Of a stretch of 64,000 nt of DNA, positions 49,424 through 57,693 are shown piece by piece (the first letter of the stretch is position 1; each line of letters begins with the position of its first letter). A program made the position numbers and the translations under genes. The stretch comes from Chryseobacterium sp. ON_d1. GTDB lineage: Bacteria; Bacteroidota; Bacteroidia; Flavobacteriales; Weeksellaceae. A model generated the notes under the pieces. That model saw only the letters and a program-made list of their open reading frames with translations, did not search any database and had not been told where the DNA came from. Location: the NCBI RefSeq assembly GCF_006829085.1, contig NZ_BJTC01000001.1, positions 628,500 to 692,499 of the forward strand. Reading direction: 5' to 3'.

Positions 49424-51457
49424 ATGCGATATCTGAGACTCAATATTCTATTTTTTCTGATATTTCCTTTGCTGGTTTTCGCGGAGGACGGAAGTCAGCT
49501 CTGGCTTCGGTTTCCTGCAAAAAACGGAATATCGGCAGATAAAATTATTTCCAAAGGGAACAGTTCCACGCTGAACATTGCCAGAAAAGAGCTGAGTAGC
49601 CACTGGCAGGGGCAGGCTGTGGAACTTCGTACAGAAAACAAGGAGAAAAATCTGAAAGACGGCTACAAAATTATTTCCACGTCTGAAAAAATCGTTATTT
49701 CTGCAGGGAAAGAAATAGGACTGCTGTATGGAGTCTATCATATTTTGCGATTACAGCAGACAAAGGCCGACCTGTCTCACTTAAACACCATTGAAAAACC
49801 TTCATATGACGTAAGGATTTTGAATCATTGGGATAATCTGGACGGAAGTATTGAAAGAGGATACGCAGGAAGATCACTTTGGAAATGGGAAGATTTACCC
49901 GGTAAAATTTCTCCGAGCTATGAAGAATACGCGAGAGCTAATGCCTCTGTAGGAATTAATTCCGTTGTTTTGAATAATGTGAACGCATCGCCCAATATGC
50001 TTAGGGAAGACTATCTTAAGAAAGTCAAAGTTCTGGCCGATATTTTCAGACCTTATGGCATCAAGGTGTATCTTTCTGTAAATTTTTCTTCACCTAAAGT
50101 GCTGGGTGGATTACAAAATTCAGATCCATTGAATAAAGATGTACAAAAGTGGTGGAAAGATAAAGCAGCTGAAATTTACAGATTAATTCCTGATTTCGGC
50201 GGGTTTTTGGTGAAAGCCAATTCCGAAGGACAGCCTGGCCCTCAGGATTATGGAAGAACGCATGCAGACGGAGCCAATATGATGGCTGATGCTCTGAAAC
50301 CTTACAGTGGAATCGTGATGTGGAGAGCATTTGTCTACAGTCCGAGCAAAGACGACAGAGCCAAACAGGCTTATCTGGAATTTGTTCCTCTGGATGGTAA
50401 ATTCAGGGATAATGTCATTATTCAGATCAAAAACGGTCCGGTTGATTTTCAGCCCCGCGAAGCTTTTAATCCGCTTTTCGGAGCATTAAGAAAAACTTCT
50501 GAAATGGTAGAATTTCAGATCACCCAGGAATATCTGGGCTTTTCAAATCATCTCGTTTTTCTGGCTCCTTTATTCAAGGAAACACTGGATAGCGACACCT
50601 ATTCTGACGGCCAGGGATCCACGATTGCTAAAATTACAGACGGTACATTAAGACCCGCAAAAATTTCAGCTATTTCAGCCGTTGCCAATATCGGGGAAGA
50701 TACCAACTGGACAGGACATCATTTTGCACAGGCCAACTGGTATGCATTCGGAAGGTTGGCATGGAACCATCAGCTGAGTTCAGAGCAGATTGCGGATGAA
50801 TGGATTAAAATGACCTTTACAGACGATCAGAAATTCCTGGATCCGGTAAAGGAAATCATGCTTTCTTCCAGGGAAACTGCTGTGGATTATATGATGCCTT
50901 TGGGACTTCACCATATCTTTGCTGGAGGACATCATTATGGTCCTGAGCCATGGGGAGATTATAAAGGCGGAAGACCGGACTGGTCTCCTGTCTATTACCA
51001 TCAGGCTGATGCTAAAGGAGTAGGTTTTGACAGGACAAAAACAGGAAGTAATGCTGTTTCACAGTATTTTCCGCCACTGAATGAAAGATATGGAAATATC
51101 TCAACCTGCCCGGAAAATCTTATTCTATGGTTTCATCATGTTCCGTGGGATTATGAAATGAAAGACGGAAAAACACTGTGGGATGAGCTGTGTTATACCT
51201 ATGATTCAGGGGTGAAAAAAGTAAGGGACTATCAGAAAGTCTGGGATAGAATGGAACCTTATATAGATAAACAGAGATTTGCTGATGTACAGTCAAAACT
51301 CAGAATTCAGTCAAAAGATGCAGTCTGGTGGAAAGATGCCTGCCTGCTGTATTTCCAGACCTTTTCCAAAAAACCGATTCCTTATGACATCGAACGCCCT
51401 GTCCATGAACTGGAAGATCTGAAGAAGATTAAGCTGAATATGGGTCATCACAATTAA
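49424..51457 (+). CDS. GH67 alpha-glucuronidase, secreted
   Basis: The 677-residue protein has a signal peptide ending LLVFAED, an N-terminal alpha/beta domain (about 30-140) and the GH67 barrel. The general acid is E268 in KANSEGQPGP; WRAFVYSP and GHHFAQANWYAFGRLAW are family regions. GH67 removes (4-O-methyl)glucuronic acid only from the non-reducing terminal xylose of oligosaccharides, so it works after GH10 and complements polymer-active GH115 at 22638. The product would enter the glucuronate route at the left edge. It closes the block begun at 41495. Confidence 0.95.
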   Translation: MRYLRLNILFFLIFPLLVFAEDGSQLWLRFPAKNGISADKIISKGNSSTLNIARKELSSHWQGQAVELRTENKEKNLKDGYKIISTSEKIVISAGKEIGLLYGVYHILRLQQTKADLSHLNTIEKPSYDVRILNHWDNLDGSIERGYAGRSLWKWEDLPGKISPSYEEYARANASVGINSVVLNNVNASPNMLREDYLKKVKVLADIFRPYGIKVYLSVNFSSPKVLGGLQNSDPLNKDVQKWWKDKAAEIYRLIPDFGGFLVKANSEGQPGPQDYGRTHADGANMMADALKPYSGIVMWRAFVYSPSKDDRAKQAYLEFVPLDGKFRDNVIIQIKNGPVDFQPREAFNPLFGALRKTSEMVEFQITQEYLGFSNHLVFLAPLFKETLDSDTYSDGQGSTIAKITDGTLRPAKISAISAVANIGEDTNWTGHHFAQANWYAFGRLAWNHQLSSEQIADEWIKMTFTDDQKFLDPVKEIMLSSRETAVDYMMPLGLHHIFAGGHHYGPEPWGDYKGGRPDWSPVYYHQADAKGVGFDRTKTGSNAVSQYFPPLNERYGNISTCPENLILWFHHVPWDYEMKDGKTLWDELCYTYDSGVKKVRDYQKVWDRMEPYIDKQRFADVQSKLRIQSKDAVWWKDACLLYFQTFSKKPIPYDIERPVHELEDLKKIKLNMGHHN

Positions 51458-51461
51458 AAAA

Positions 51462-51502
51462 TGAGGCAGCTCTTTTTCCTGATCGGAAATGGAGCTGCCT
51501 CA
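51462..51502 (-). terminator. Hairpin terminator between GH67 and the small secreted protein gene
   Basis: An 11-bp perfect stem (51462-51472 with 51492-51502) has a 19-base loop. On the - strand it is followed by TTTTTT, which suits termination of the secreted protein gene. On + there is no T-run, but the hairpin lies just after the GH67 stop and may serve both sides. Confidence 0.65.
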
Positions 51503-51581
51503 AAACAATAAACTGTAAGTAAAATTTTAATCCAAAATAATTGGAATGATCGATATGTCAATCTATCTGTAATAGTTGGGA

Positions 51582-52178
51582 TTACCTGAGTGAAATCAGT
51601 CGGTTAAAAACATTTCCGTTTTCTTCAACCCGGATGATGTATTGGTCTGCTGTCTTAGGATCAAGATCAAAAGTAATATCCACTTTGCCATCAGCATATT
51701 TTCTGTTGGAGTTATAATAGGTGGTATTGGAAAGGTCATATACTGAAATGCTTACAGGACCTTTTACATCAGACATGTGAAGTTTGGCCATATGCCCTGA
51801 AATGGTGTATTCAGGTTTATTGACTGAACTTACCGGCTTTTTTTCCACTTCCATTCCATTTTCAGCATTGATTTTTATTTTGTATTTCTCTATCTTCATC
51901 TCTGATTCCGCTACCAGATAATAAGTTCCCGGTACCAGACTCTGAAAATCATAAGTCTTCGTTACATGATCCCCATCTGCAAGATTTTCGGAAAATAATT
52001 CGTCATGGGCACTGTTATAAATAAAAACAGATACACTTCTGGCGTTCGAAAGCTCAAAATTCAGTGTTTTGGCCTGTACGTTTCCAAAAGAAAGGGAAAA
52101 ATCCCTGTCCTTACTCATTAAGCTTGCAGAAAATAATAATGACCCTGCAAGAAATACGGTTTTTAATAATGTACTCAT
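51582..52178 (-). CDS. Small secreted protein of unknown function
   Basis: I do not recognise this 198-residue protein. It has a signal peptide (LLFSASLMSKD, cleavage near 22) and then two beta-rich repeats of about 85 residues. Each half resembles an Ig-like sandwich, with VSVFIYNSAHDELF in the first matched by VSISVYDLSNTTYY in the second, and GTYYLVAES matched by DQYIIRVEEN. No catalytic motif is seen. The last strand (ENGNVFNRLISL) recalls the ends of T9SS-type domains, but the KIYPNP motif is absent. It is alone on the - strand between GH67 and the AraC-type regulator. Confidence 0.75.
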   Translation of the reverse strand: MSTLLKTVFLAGSLLFSASLMSKDRDFSLSFGNVQAKTLNFELSNARSVSVFIYNSAHDELFSENLADGDHVTKTYDFQSLVPGTYYLVAESEMKIEKYKIKINAENGMEVEKKPVSSVNKPEYTISGHMAKLHMSDVKGPVSISVYDLSNTTYYNSNRKYADGKVDITFDLDPKTADQYIIRVEENGNVFNRLISLR

Positions 52179-52209
52179 GGGTTAAGGCTTTTAGTGATAA
52201 TTGATAATG

Positions 52210-52243
52210 CAAAGCTAGGACAGTAGTATTGATCATGCTACAA
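52210..52243 (-). promoter_or_regulatory. Promoter of the small secreted protein gene
   Basis: On the - strand TTG (52243-52241) and TAGCTTTG (52217-52210) are 23 bases apart, within the range of Flavobacterium -33/-7 promoters. The start codon follows about 30 bases downstream. Confidence 0.55.
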
Positions 52244-52304
52244 TATAATTTTCGTATATATGTTCTATTTTAACCTTGTTTATATTTTATTGATATATTT
52301 TTGT

Positions 52305-52312
52305 TAATTTTG
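52305..52312 (+). promoter_or_regulatory. -7 box of the AraC-type regulator gene
   Basis: TAATTTTG matches TAnnTTTG and lies 23 bases before the ATG at 52336. The closest -33-like TTG at 52276 is 26 bases upstream, slightly too far, so the promoter may be weak. Confidence 0.5.
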
Positions 52313-52335
52313 TGTAGGATAAAATATTTGAATCC

Positions 52336-53208
52336 ATGAAGCATCTACATCCTTCGTTTGAAGCAATACGGCCCACGATTGGCAGCAGCTTTACCAGCCT
52401 GAAGTTTCTTGCCAGCGAAAATATAAAATCCCATGTTTGGCACTACCATCCTGAGATTGAACTGATCTTTGTCTGTAAGGGTTCCGGAAAAAGACAGATC
52501 GGAAGCAGCATTACCTATTTTTCAGATGGAGATCTGGTTCTGATCGGAAGCAATCTTCCCCATTGCGGACTTACGAATGAAAATACTAATAATGACTACG
52601 AGATGGTCATCCAGTTTAAACCTGATTTTTTAGGAGAACCTATATGGAACTTACCGGAAATGCAGAGGATTTCGAGTTTACTAGAAAAATCTAAGGCCGG
52701 GATAGTATTTGGGGAAGAGGTGAAGAAAAAAATCGGACAAGAAATTGTTGAAATGCATGAAGCTTCCTCTTTGGATAAGCTGTGCAGATTTCTGAAAATA
52801 TTGGATGATCTGTCTGTTACTCAGGATTACAGAATTTTAAATGCAGGAAAATATTATCTCCAGACCCAGATCGAAGACAACGAAAGGATCAATCTTATAT
52901 TCAACTACGTGAAAGATCATTTCAAAGAAGCCATTACGCTGGAGGAAGTTGCTGATCTTGCCAATATGAAAGTACCTTCTTTTTGCCGCTATTTTAAAAA
53001 AATTACGAACAAGACTTTTACCCGGTTTGTTAATGAGTACAGGATTACCCACGCGCTTAAGCTTCTTGCAGAACAGCCTTTAAGCATTACTGAAGTCTGC
53101 TTTGAATCCGGATTTAATAATTTCAGTTATTTTAATAAGACATTTAAAGAATATATTCAAAAAAGTCCTTCTCAATACAGGAAAGAGTTTAATTATTTCA
53201 TGGAATAA
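52336..53208 (+). CDS. AraC-family transcriptional regulator with cupin sensor
   Basis: The 290-residue protein has an N-terminal cupin (about 15-110; WHYHPEIELIFVCKGSG, FSDGDLVLIGSNLPHCG) and a C-terminal double helix-turn-helix (about 190-287; ITLEEVADLANMKVPSFCRYF, ITEVCFESGFNNFSYFNKTFKEY). It is transcribed away from the secreted protein gene and sits between the GH127-GH67 block and the transaldolase. It may sense a soluble sugar such as xylose or a xylo-oligosaccharide and control the neighbouring block, since the Nudix-type operator was not found there. Its ligand and targets are not visible in sequence. Confidence 0.92.
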   Translation: MKHLHPSFEAIRPTIGSSFTSLKFLASENIKSHVWHYHPEIELIFVCKGSGKRQIGSSITYFSDGDLVLIGSNLPHCGLTNENTNNDYEMVIQFKPDFLGEPIWNLPEMQRISSLLEKSKAGIVFGEEVKKKIGQEIVEMHEASSLDKLCRFLKILDDLSVTQDYRILNAGKYYLQTQIEDNERINLIFNYVKDHFKEAITLEEVADLANMKVPSFCRYFKKITNKTFTRFVNEYRITHALKLLAEQPLSITEVCFESGFNNFSYFNKTFKEYIQKSPSQYRKEFNYFME

Positions 53209-53259
53209 TTTTTGAAGAACAATAAAAAAGTCTGTTATCATACTAATTTATTAAAATAT

Positions 53260-53278
53260 AAGTGTAATTTTAACACTT
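53260..53278. promoter_or_regulatory. AraR-type operator candidate upstream of transaldolase
   Basis: AAGTGT-N7-ACACTT has perfectly inverted half-sites, and symmetry extends to 53258-53280 as ATAAGTGT-N7-ACACTTAT. It is the most symmetric copy in the window. It ends 20 bases before the ATG, where a bound repressor would block elongation or the start site. No clear -7 box was seen. Confidence 0.65.
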
Positions 53279-53298
53279 ATAAATAATTAGTCACATTT

Positions 53299-53952
53299 AT
53301 GAAATTTTTTATTGATACCGCCAACCTGGCGATGATAGAGGAAGCCCATGCTCTTGGAGTTTTGGATGGAGTAACTACAAATCCCTCACTGATGGCGAAA
53401 GAAGGAATTTCCGGAAAGCAGAATATACATCATCATTACCTTGATATCTGTAAAATTGTGGATGGGGATGTAAGTGCTGAAGTATTGGGAATTACTTTCG
53501 AAGAAATGGTTAAAGAAGGAGAAGAGCTTGCTGCACTCCATCCAAGAATTGTTGTAAAAGTACCCATGACTCAAGATGGGATCAAAGCCATCCGTTATTT
53601 TTCTGAAAAGGGAATAAAAACAAACTGTACGCTTGTATTCTCTTCCGGACAGGCACTACTGGCCGCCAAAGCAGGAGCTACTTATGTTTCTCCGTTTCTG
53701 GGAAGGCTGGATGATGTCTCTACGGATGGTCTTCATCTGATTTCGGAAATCAGAACAATTTATGATAATTATGCTTTTCAGACACAGATACTGGCTGCCT
53801 CAGTACGACACAGTATGCATATTATCAATTGTGCCAAGATAGGTGCTGATGTGGTGACATGCCCTTTGGCTCCTATACTGTCTCTTCTCAAACATCCTCT
53901 GACAGACTCAGGATTAGATCAGTTCATCAAAGATTCACAAAAAATGAAATAA
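53299..53952 (+). CDS. FSA/TalC-type transaldolase
   Basis: The 217-residue protein is of the small transaldolase/fructose-6-phosphate aldolase subfamily. It starts with [16 protein letters not shown] and [12 protein letters not shown]. The Schiff-base lysine is K87 in [11 protein letters not shown], close to K85 of E. coli FSA, and NCTLVFS follows. A transaldolase role in the pentose phosphate pathway fits the heavy pentose flux implied by this locus. A perfect operator-like palindrome just upstream ties it to arabinose control. It is followed by galK and galT after 90 bases. Confidence 0.92.
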   Translation: MKFFIDTANLAMIEEAHALGVLDGVTTNPSLMAKEGISGKQNIHHHYLDICKIVDGDVSAEVLGITFEEMVKEGEELAALHPRIVVKVPMTQDGIKAIRYFSEKGIKTNCTLVFSSGQALLAAKAGATYVSPFLGRLDDVSTDGLHLISEIRTIYDNYAFQTQILAASVRHSMHIINCAKIGADVVTCPLAPILSLLKHPLTDSGLDQFIKDSQKMK

Positions 53953-54042
53953 GATTGGGCAGAAAAAGTATAATCTCTGTTATAAATTCAGTAGTTTTAT
54001 TACACAGATCACCTAAGATCTGCTTTATCAGAAAAGATTGAT

Positions 54043-55227
54043 ATGCACGAACAGTTAATCAACCCAACTATAGAAAAGTTTAAGGCCGAATTCAAAGCAG
54101 AGCCTGAACACATTTTCCTCTCCCCGGGAAGAATCAATATTATTGGTGAGCACGTAGACTATAACGATGGTTTTGTGCTTCCTGCTGCCATAGACAAATA
54201 CATCTGTTTTGCTGTCCGCAGGCGGCCCCAGACAAATGTATGTACCCTCATTGCTAAAGATCTTGGAGAAGAATATACATTTGATGTCACCATGGAAGTA
54301 AAGCCGGTACAGCAGATGTGGGCGAATTATATTCTGGGTGTTTTCAGCCAGCTTCAGAAGCCGGAAAACCCGTTTTGTGGAATGGAAATTGTCTTCAGCA
54401 GTACCATCCCGATGGGCTCCGGACTTTCTTCTTCTGCAGCACTTGAATGTGGTTTCGCCTACATCCTCAATGAGCTTTTTGATCTTCAGCTATCCAAAAA
54501 AGAGATTGCAGTGATCGGGCAAAAATCGGAACATACTTTCGCCGGAGTTCAGTGTGGTATTATGGATCAGTTTGCCTCTGTTTTCGGAAGGGAAGATAAA
54601 GTAATTATGCTCGATTGTCACTCCCTGGAATATCAGTATTTTAATGCGGATCTTAAAGGATACAGTCTGTTGCTGTTTGACAGCTGTGTAAAGCATACTC
54701 ATCTGACATCCGGTTATAATGAAAGACGTAAAGATGTTGAAAACGGTAAAAAAGTCCTTTGGAAAAAATTTCCGGAAATAGAAAAATTCAGAGACTTCAC
54801 GGTGGCGATGCTTGATGGTGTAAAAGAGGAAATGGGAAGTGTTTCATACAAAAGATGTCTCTACCTGCTGAAAGAAATCCAGAGGGTGGAAATGGCAGCA
54901 AAAGCGATTTCAGAAGGAGATGTTGAATATCTTGGGACACTGCTCACGGAAACGCATGCCGGTCTTTCAACTGAGTATGAAGTCAGCTGCAATGAACTTG
55001 ATTTTTTAGTGGAACATGCATTGAAGCAGAAGGGAGTATTGGGAGCAAGAATCATGGGAGGCGGTTTTGGAGGCTGCAGCATCAATCTGATTAAGGAAAA
55101 TAAAGTTGAAGAAGTGATCAGCGCCGTTCGTGAAAAATATCTTGAACATTTTAATATTCAGATGAAAGTTTATCAGGTTAAAATTTCCGAAGGGATAAAA
55201 GAGTACACCAATGAATACATCATTTGA
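54043..55227 (+). CDS. galK: Galactokinase
   Basis: The 394-residue GHMP kinase carries the galactokinase signature SPGRINIIGEHVDYNDGFVL (about 28-47), the phosphate loop IPMGSGLSSSAALECG and the third motif ARIMGGGFGGCSINL. It phosphorylates galactose to galactose 1-phosphate. Its end overlaps galT by 17 bases. It would process galactose released by GH27 and GH97 of this window. Whether it shares transcription with the transaldolase is uncertain. Confidence 0.96.
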   Translation: MHEQLINPTIEKFKAEFKAEPEHIFLSPGRINIIGEHVDYNDGFVLPAAIDKYICFAVRRRPQTNVCTLIAKDLGEEYTFDVTMEVKPVQQMWANYILGVFSQLQKPENPFCGMEIVFSSTIPMGSGLSSSAALECGFAYILNELFDLQLSKKEIAVIGQKSEHTFAGVQCGIMDQFASVFGREDKVIMLDCHSLEYQYFNADLKGYSLLLFDSCVKHTHLTSGYNERRKDVENGKKVLWKKFPEIEKFRDFTVAMLDGVKEEMGSVSYKRCLYLLKEIQRVEMAAKAISEGDVEYLGTLLTETHAGLSTEYEVSCNELDFLVEHALKQKGVLGARIMGGGFGGCSINLIKENKVEEVISAVREKYLEHFNIQMKVYQVKISEGIKEYTNEYII

Positions 55228-56260
55228 CCGTAAAAAACATCCCCACAGAAGATACAATCCTCTTTTGGACGAATGGATACTGGTTTCCCCGCAGCGGGCA
55301 AACAGGCCATGGCAGGGGCAGAGAGAAGAAACAGCAGAAGAAAACCGTCCTGTATACGACCCGGACTGTTATCTCTGTTCGGGAAATAGACGTGCTAACG
55401 GAGCCAGGAACCCAGAGTATAAAGGAACCTATGTTTTTAATAATGATTTTGGAGCATTGCTGAATGAAGAAGTTGATTTTTCCAATGAAGATCCCGGATT
55501 TTTTACTCTTCTTCCCGAACGTGGTATCAACAGGGTGGTCTGTTTCTCTGAAGATCACAGCCTTACTTTACCGGAAATGTCTGTAGAACACATAAAAAAT
55601 GTAGTGGATGTATGGCAGGAGCAGTTCAGTGAACTGGCCGCTCTGGAGCATATCAACTATATTCAGATTTTTGAAAACAAAGGAAGCATCATGGGTTGCA
55701 GCAATCCTCATCCGCACGGCCAGATATGGGCACAGTCGTCCATTCCGGCAATGGTTCAGAAAACCCAGACTCAGTTGAAATCGTATTTTGAAAAGAATAA
55801 GAGAACATTACTGGAAGACTATCTTGAGCAGGAAATTGCGGCTGGCGAACGTATTGTTACAGAAAACGAGCATTTTGCAGCACTGGTACCGTTTTGGGCA
55901 TCATGGCCTTATGAGACGATCATGATCAGCAAACAGAAAAGAGAAAATATTGCGACATTTTCTGAGGATGAAAAAGAGTCTTTTGCAGCGATGCTCAAGG
56001 ATCTGACCACCATGTACGACAATCTTTTTGAAACATCGTTTCCTTATTCTGCAGGAATCCATCAATCTCCTACAGATGGTAAGGAACATCCGGAATGGCA
56101 TTTTCATATGCACTTTTATCCTCCGCTGCTCAGGAGCGCAGAAGTTAAAAAATTTATGGTAGGATATGAAATGCTGGCAGAACCTCAGCGCGACATTACC
56201 CCGGAACAAAGTGCCGAAATATTAAGAAACCTTCCCACCATTCATTACAAGAAAAAATAA
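55211..56260 (+). CDS. galT: Galactose-1-phosphate uridylyltransferase
   Basis: This 349-residue protein has the class I GalT start KHPHRRYNPLLDEWILVSP and the active-site NPHPHGQIW, with H169 as the expected uridylylated histidine. Metal-site motifs include CYLCSGNRRANG, with two cysteines near residues 54-57, and HQSPTD and WHFHMHFYPP. It exchanges UMP between UDP-glucose and galactose 1-phosphate. The 17-base overlap with galK argues for translational coupling. No galE is present nearby. Confidence 0.96.
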   Translation: MNTSFDRKKHPHRRYNPLLDEWILVSPQRANRPWQGQREETAEENRPVYDPDCYLCSGNRRANGARNPEYKGTYVFNNDFGALLNEEVDFSNEDPGFFTLLPERGINRVVCFSEDHSLTLPEMSVEHIKNVVDVWQEQFSELAALEHINYIQIFENKGSIMGCSNPHPHGQIWAQSSIPAMVQKTQTQLKSYFEKNKRTLLEDYLEQEIAAGERIVTENEHFAALVPFWASWPYETIMISKQKRENIATFSEDEKESFAAMLKDLTTMYDNLFETSFPYSAGIHQSPTDGKEHPEWHFHMHFYPPLLRSAEVKKFMVGYEMLAEPQRDITPEQSAEILRNLPTIHYKKK

Positions 56261-56269
56261 TAAAATCAA

Positions 56270-56277
56270 TATCTTTG
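56270..56277 (+). promoter_or_regulatory. Possible -7 box before the HAD phosphatase gene
   Basis: TATCTTTG matches TAnnTTTG exactly and lies 61 bases before the ATG. No TTG -33 element was found at suitable spacing, so readthrough from galT remains equally plausible. Confidence 0.35.
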
Positions 56278-56338
56278 GAAAGAATATGCAGATTGTAATT
56301 CTGATAAACGCAGAATATCGCATAACCTTAATAAAATT

Positions 56339-57139
56339 ATGGAACAGATTAAATTAATTGTTACCGATATGGATGGGACATTTCTCAATTCCAGTCATGA
56401 AATGAGTCCTGAATTTTCGGATGTTTATAAAGAACTGAAAAAAAGAAATATTGTATTTGTACCCGCAAGCGGAAGACAGATGCCCGGGATTACCCATTAT
56501 TTCGGAGATATAGAGAGTGAAATCGGTTTTATTGCTGAAAACGGAGGTTATGTCATCTATAAAGATCAGGAGCTTTTTGCCGATGTATTGGAGTATAAAT
56601 ATATTGTTGAGATCATCAAAGCGGTTCGGGAAATACCGGGTGCTAAAGCAGTACTGTCCGCTAAAAAAATGGCGTATTATGAAACTGAAGATCAGCAGTT
56701 TGTAGACTTTTTCTCAAAGTACTATACCGAGAATATGAAAAAGGATGATCTGACAGAAAGAATTGATGATACAGCTTTCAAAATAGCGGTTTACCATCCG
56801 GATGGCTCTGAAAAATATCTGTTTCCGGTCCTTAAAAGATTTGAAGAATTCGGTCTGGAAGTGGTTGTTTCTGGCGAGTACTGGCTGGATATTATGAATA
56901 AGGATATCAATAAAGGCAATGCCCTTAAAATCCTTCAGAAATCGTTGGGAATCTCACCTGAAAATACGATGGCTTTCGGAGATTATATGAACGATATAGA
57001 AATGCTTAAGAATGCTAAATATTCTTACGCCATGAAAAATGCCCATCCGAACGTAAAACAGGTGGCCAATTTTGAAGCATGTACCAATGACAGCTTCGGA
57101 GTGCTGAAAACAATTAAGGATTATCTACATCTGAACTAA
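56339..57139 (+). CDS. Cof-type HAD-superfamily phosphatase
   Basis: The 266-residue HAD IIB protein has motif I VTDMDGTFLN (D10, D12), motif II VPASGR, the motif III lysine in DINKGNALKIL and motif IV GDYMNDIEML. Cof phosphatases dephosphorylate sugar phosphates and related metabolites with broad range. Its place after galK-galT suggests a role in relieving galactose 1-phosphate or another sugar phosphate, but this is inference. It ends 34 bases before a small ArsR-like protein. Confidence 0.9.
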   Translation: MEQIKLIVTDMDGTFLNSSHEMSPEFSDVYKELKKRNIVFVPASGRQMPGITHYFGDIESEIGFIAENGGYVIYKDQELFADVLEYKYIVEIIKAVREIPGAKAVLSAKKMAYYETEDQQFVDFFSKYYTENMKKDDLTERIDDTAFKIAVYHPDGSEKYLFPVLKRFEEFGLEVVVSGEYWLDIMNKDINKGNALKILQKSLGISPENTMAFGDYMNDIEMLKNAKYSYAMKNAHPNVKQVANFEACTNDSFGVLKTIKDYLHLN

Positions 57140-57173
57140 CATTTCCTATAATAAACTTAATAACCAATACAAT

Positions 57174-57380
57174 ATGAACAAATCAACCGGCAGAAAACCC
57201 GCTAAAACCTGCTATGAGCATATCGGCGGAAAATTAGGGCAGCTTCTTTTAGAACAGTTCGTTGAGAAAGGCTGGATTGCCAAAGAGAATCCTGCAGATC
57301 GTAACTATTATATTACAGAGAAAGGACAGGAAGAATTTACAAAACTGGGGCTTGATCTGTCACAAATAAAGGCAGAATAA
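57174..57380 (+). CDS. Short ArsR-like winged-helix protein (68 residues)
   Basis: The protein resembles only the C-terminal third of ArsR-type regulators of the YgaV/CLDW type (CYEHIGGKLGQLLLEQFVEKG, then YYITEKGQEEFTKLGLDL). The recognition-helix half is not present, and no upstream frame extends it. I recall free-standing proteins of this size in Flavobacteriia, so it is probably a real small gene and not a fragment. It may bind a ligand or partner; DNA binding alone is doubtful. A strong terminator follows. Confidence 0.65.
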   Translation: MNKSTGRKPAKTCYEHIGGKLGQLLLEQFVEKGWIAKENPADRNYYITEKGQEEFTKLGLDLSQIKAE

Positions 57381-57426
57381 CGGATATCATCATAACTTCC
57401 GGTATTACAAATAGTATAATAATATT

Positions 57427-57457
57427 AAAAAAATCAGACCTGAGTCTGATTTTTTTG
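57427..57457 (+). terminator. Rho-independent terminator after the ArsR-like gene
   Basis: ATCAGAC-CTGA-GTCTGAT with an A-tract before it and eight T after it forms a strong terminator, also usable on the - strand. It separates the galactose genes from the cluster starting at 57694. Confidence 0.85.
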
Positions 57458-57567
57458 TTTTTAATCGTATGTAAGCAGGAATTTAGATTGGTAACACATG
57501 CTTTTGGATTTTTTCTGTGCTTAAATTTTCTATGTTTTTATATAAATACTGATAGCTGAATCATAAA

Positions 57568-57585
57568 ACTACGGTATTTCGTAGT
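57568..57585. promoter_or_regulatory. Operator-like inverted repeat before the hydrolase cluster
   Basis: ACTACG-N6-CGTAGT is a perfect 6-bp inverted repeat in the 313-base gap ahead of the alpha/beta hydrolase gene. No exact TAnnTTTG box was found close by, and the rest of the gap (57458-57693) is AT-rich without other clear features. It is unlike the AAGTGT motif and suggests separate control. Confidence 0.5.
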
Positions 57586-57693
57586 ATAATTTATGAGTTG
57601 TTTTTATTAATATATTGGAAATCAATTGGTTTGTTGTTTTGGGTTGTTTTTTGGCATTATGCTCATAAGTTTAATTCAAAAAATACTACAACA

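Noticed and set aside
54836..54855. AAGTGT followed by ACA inside galK
   Set aside because: The spacing is 5, not 7, and it is within coding sequence, so it does not fit the operator family.
57598..57693. Hydrophobic N-terminal extension of the alpha/beta hydrolase
   Set aside because: It would look like a membrane anchor, but the family starts at the ATG at 57694 and the upstream codons are T-rich intergenic sequence.
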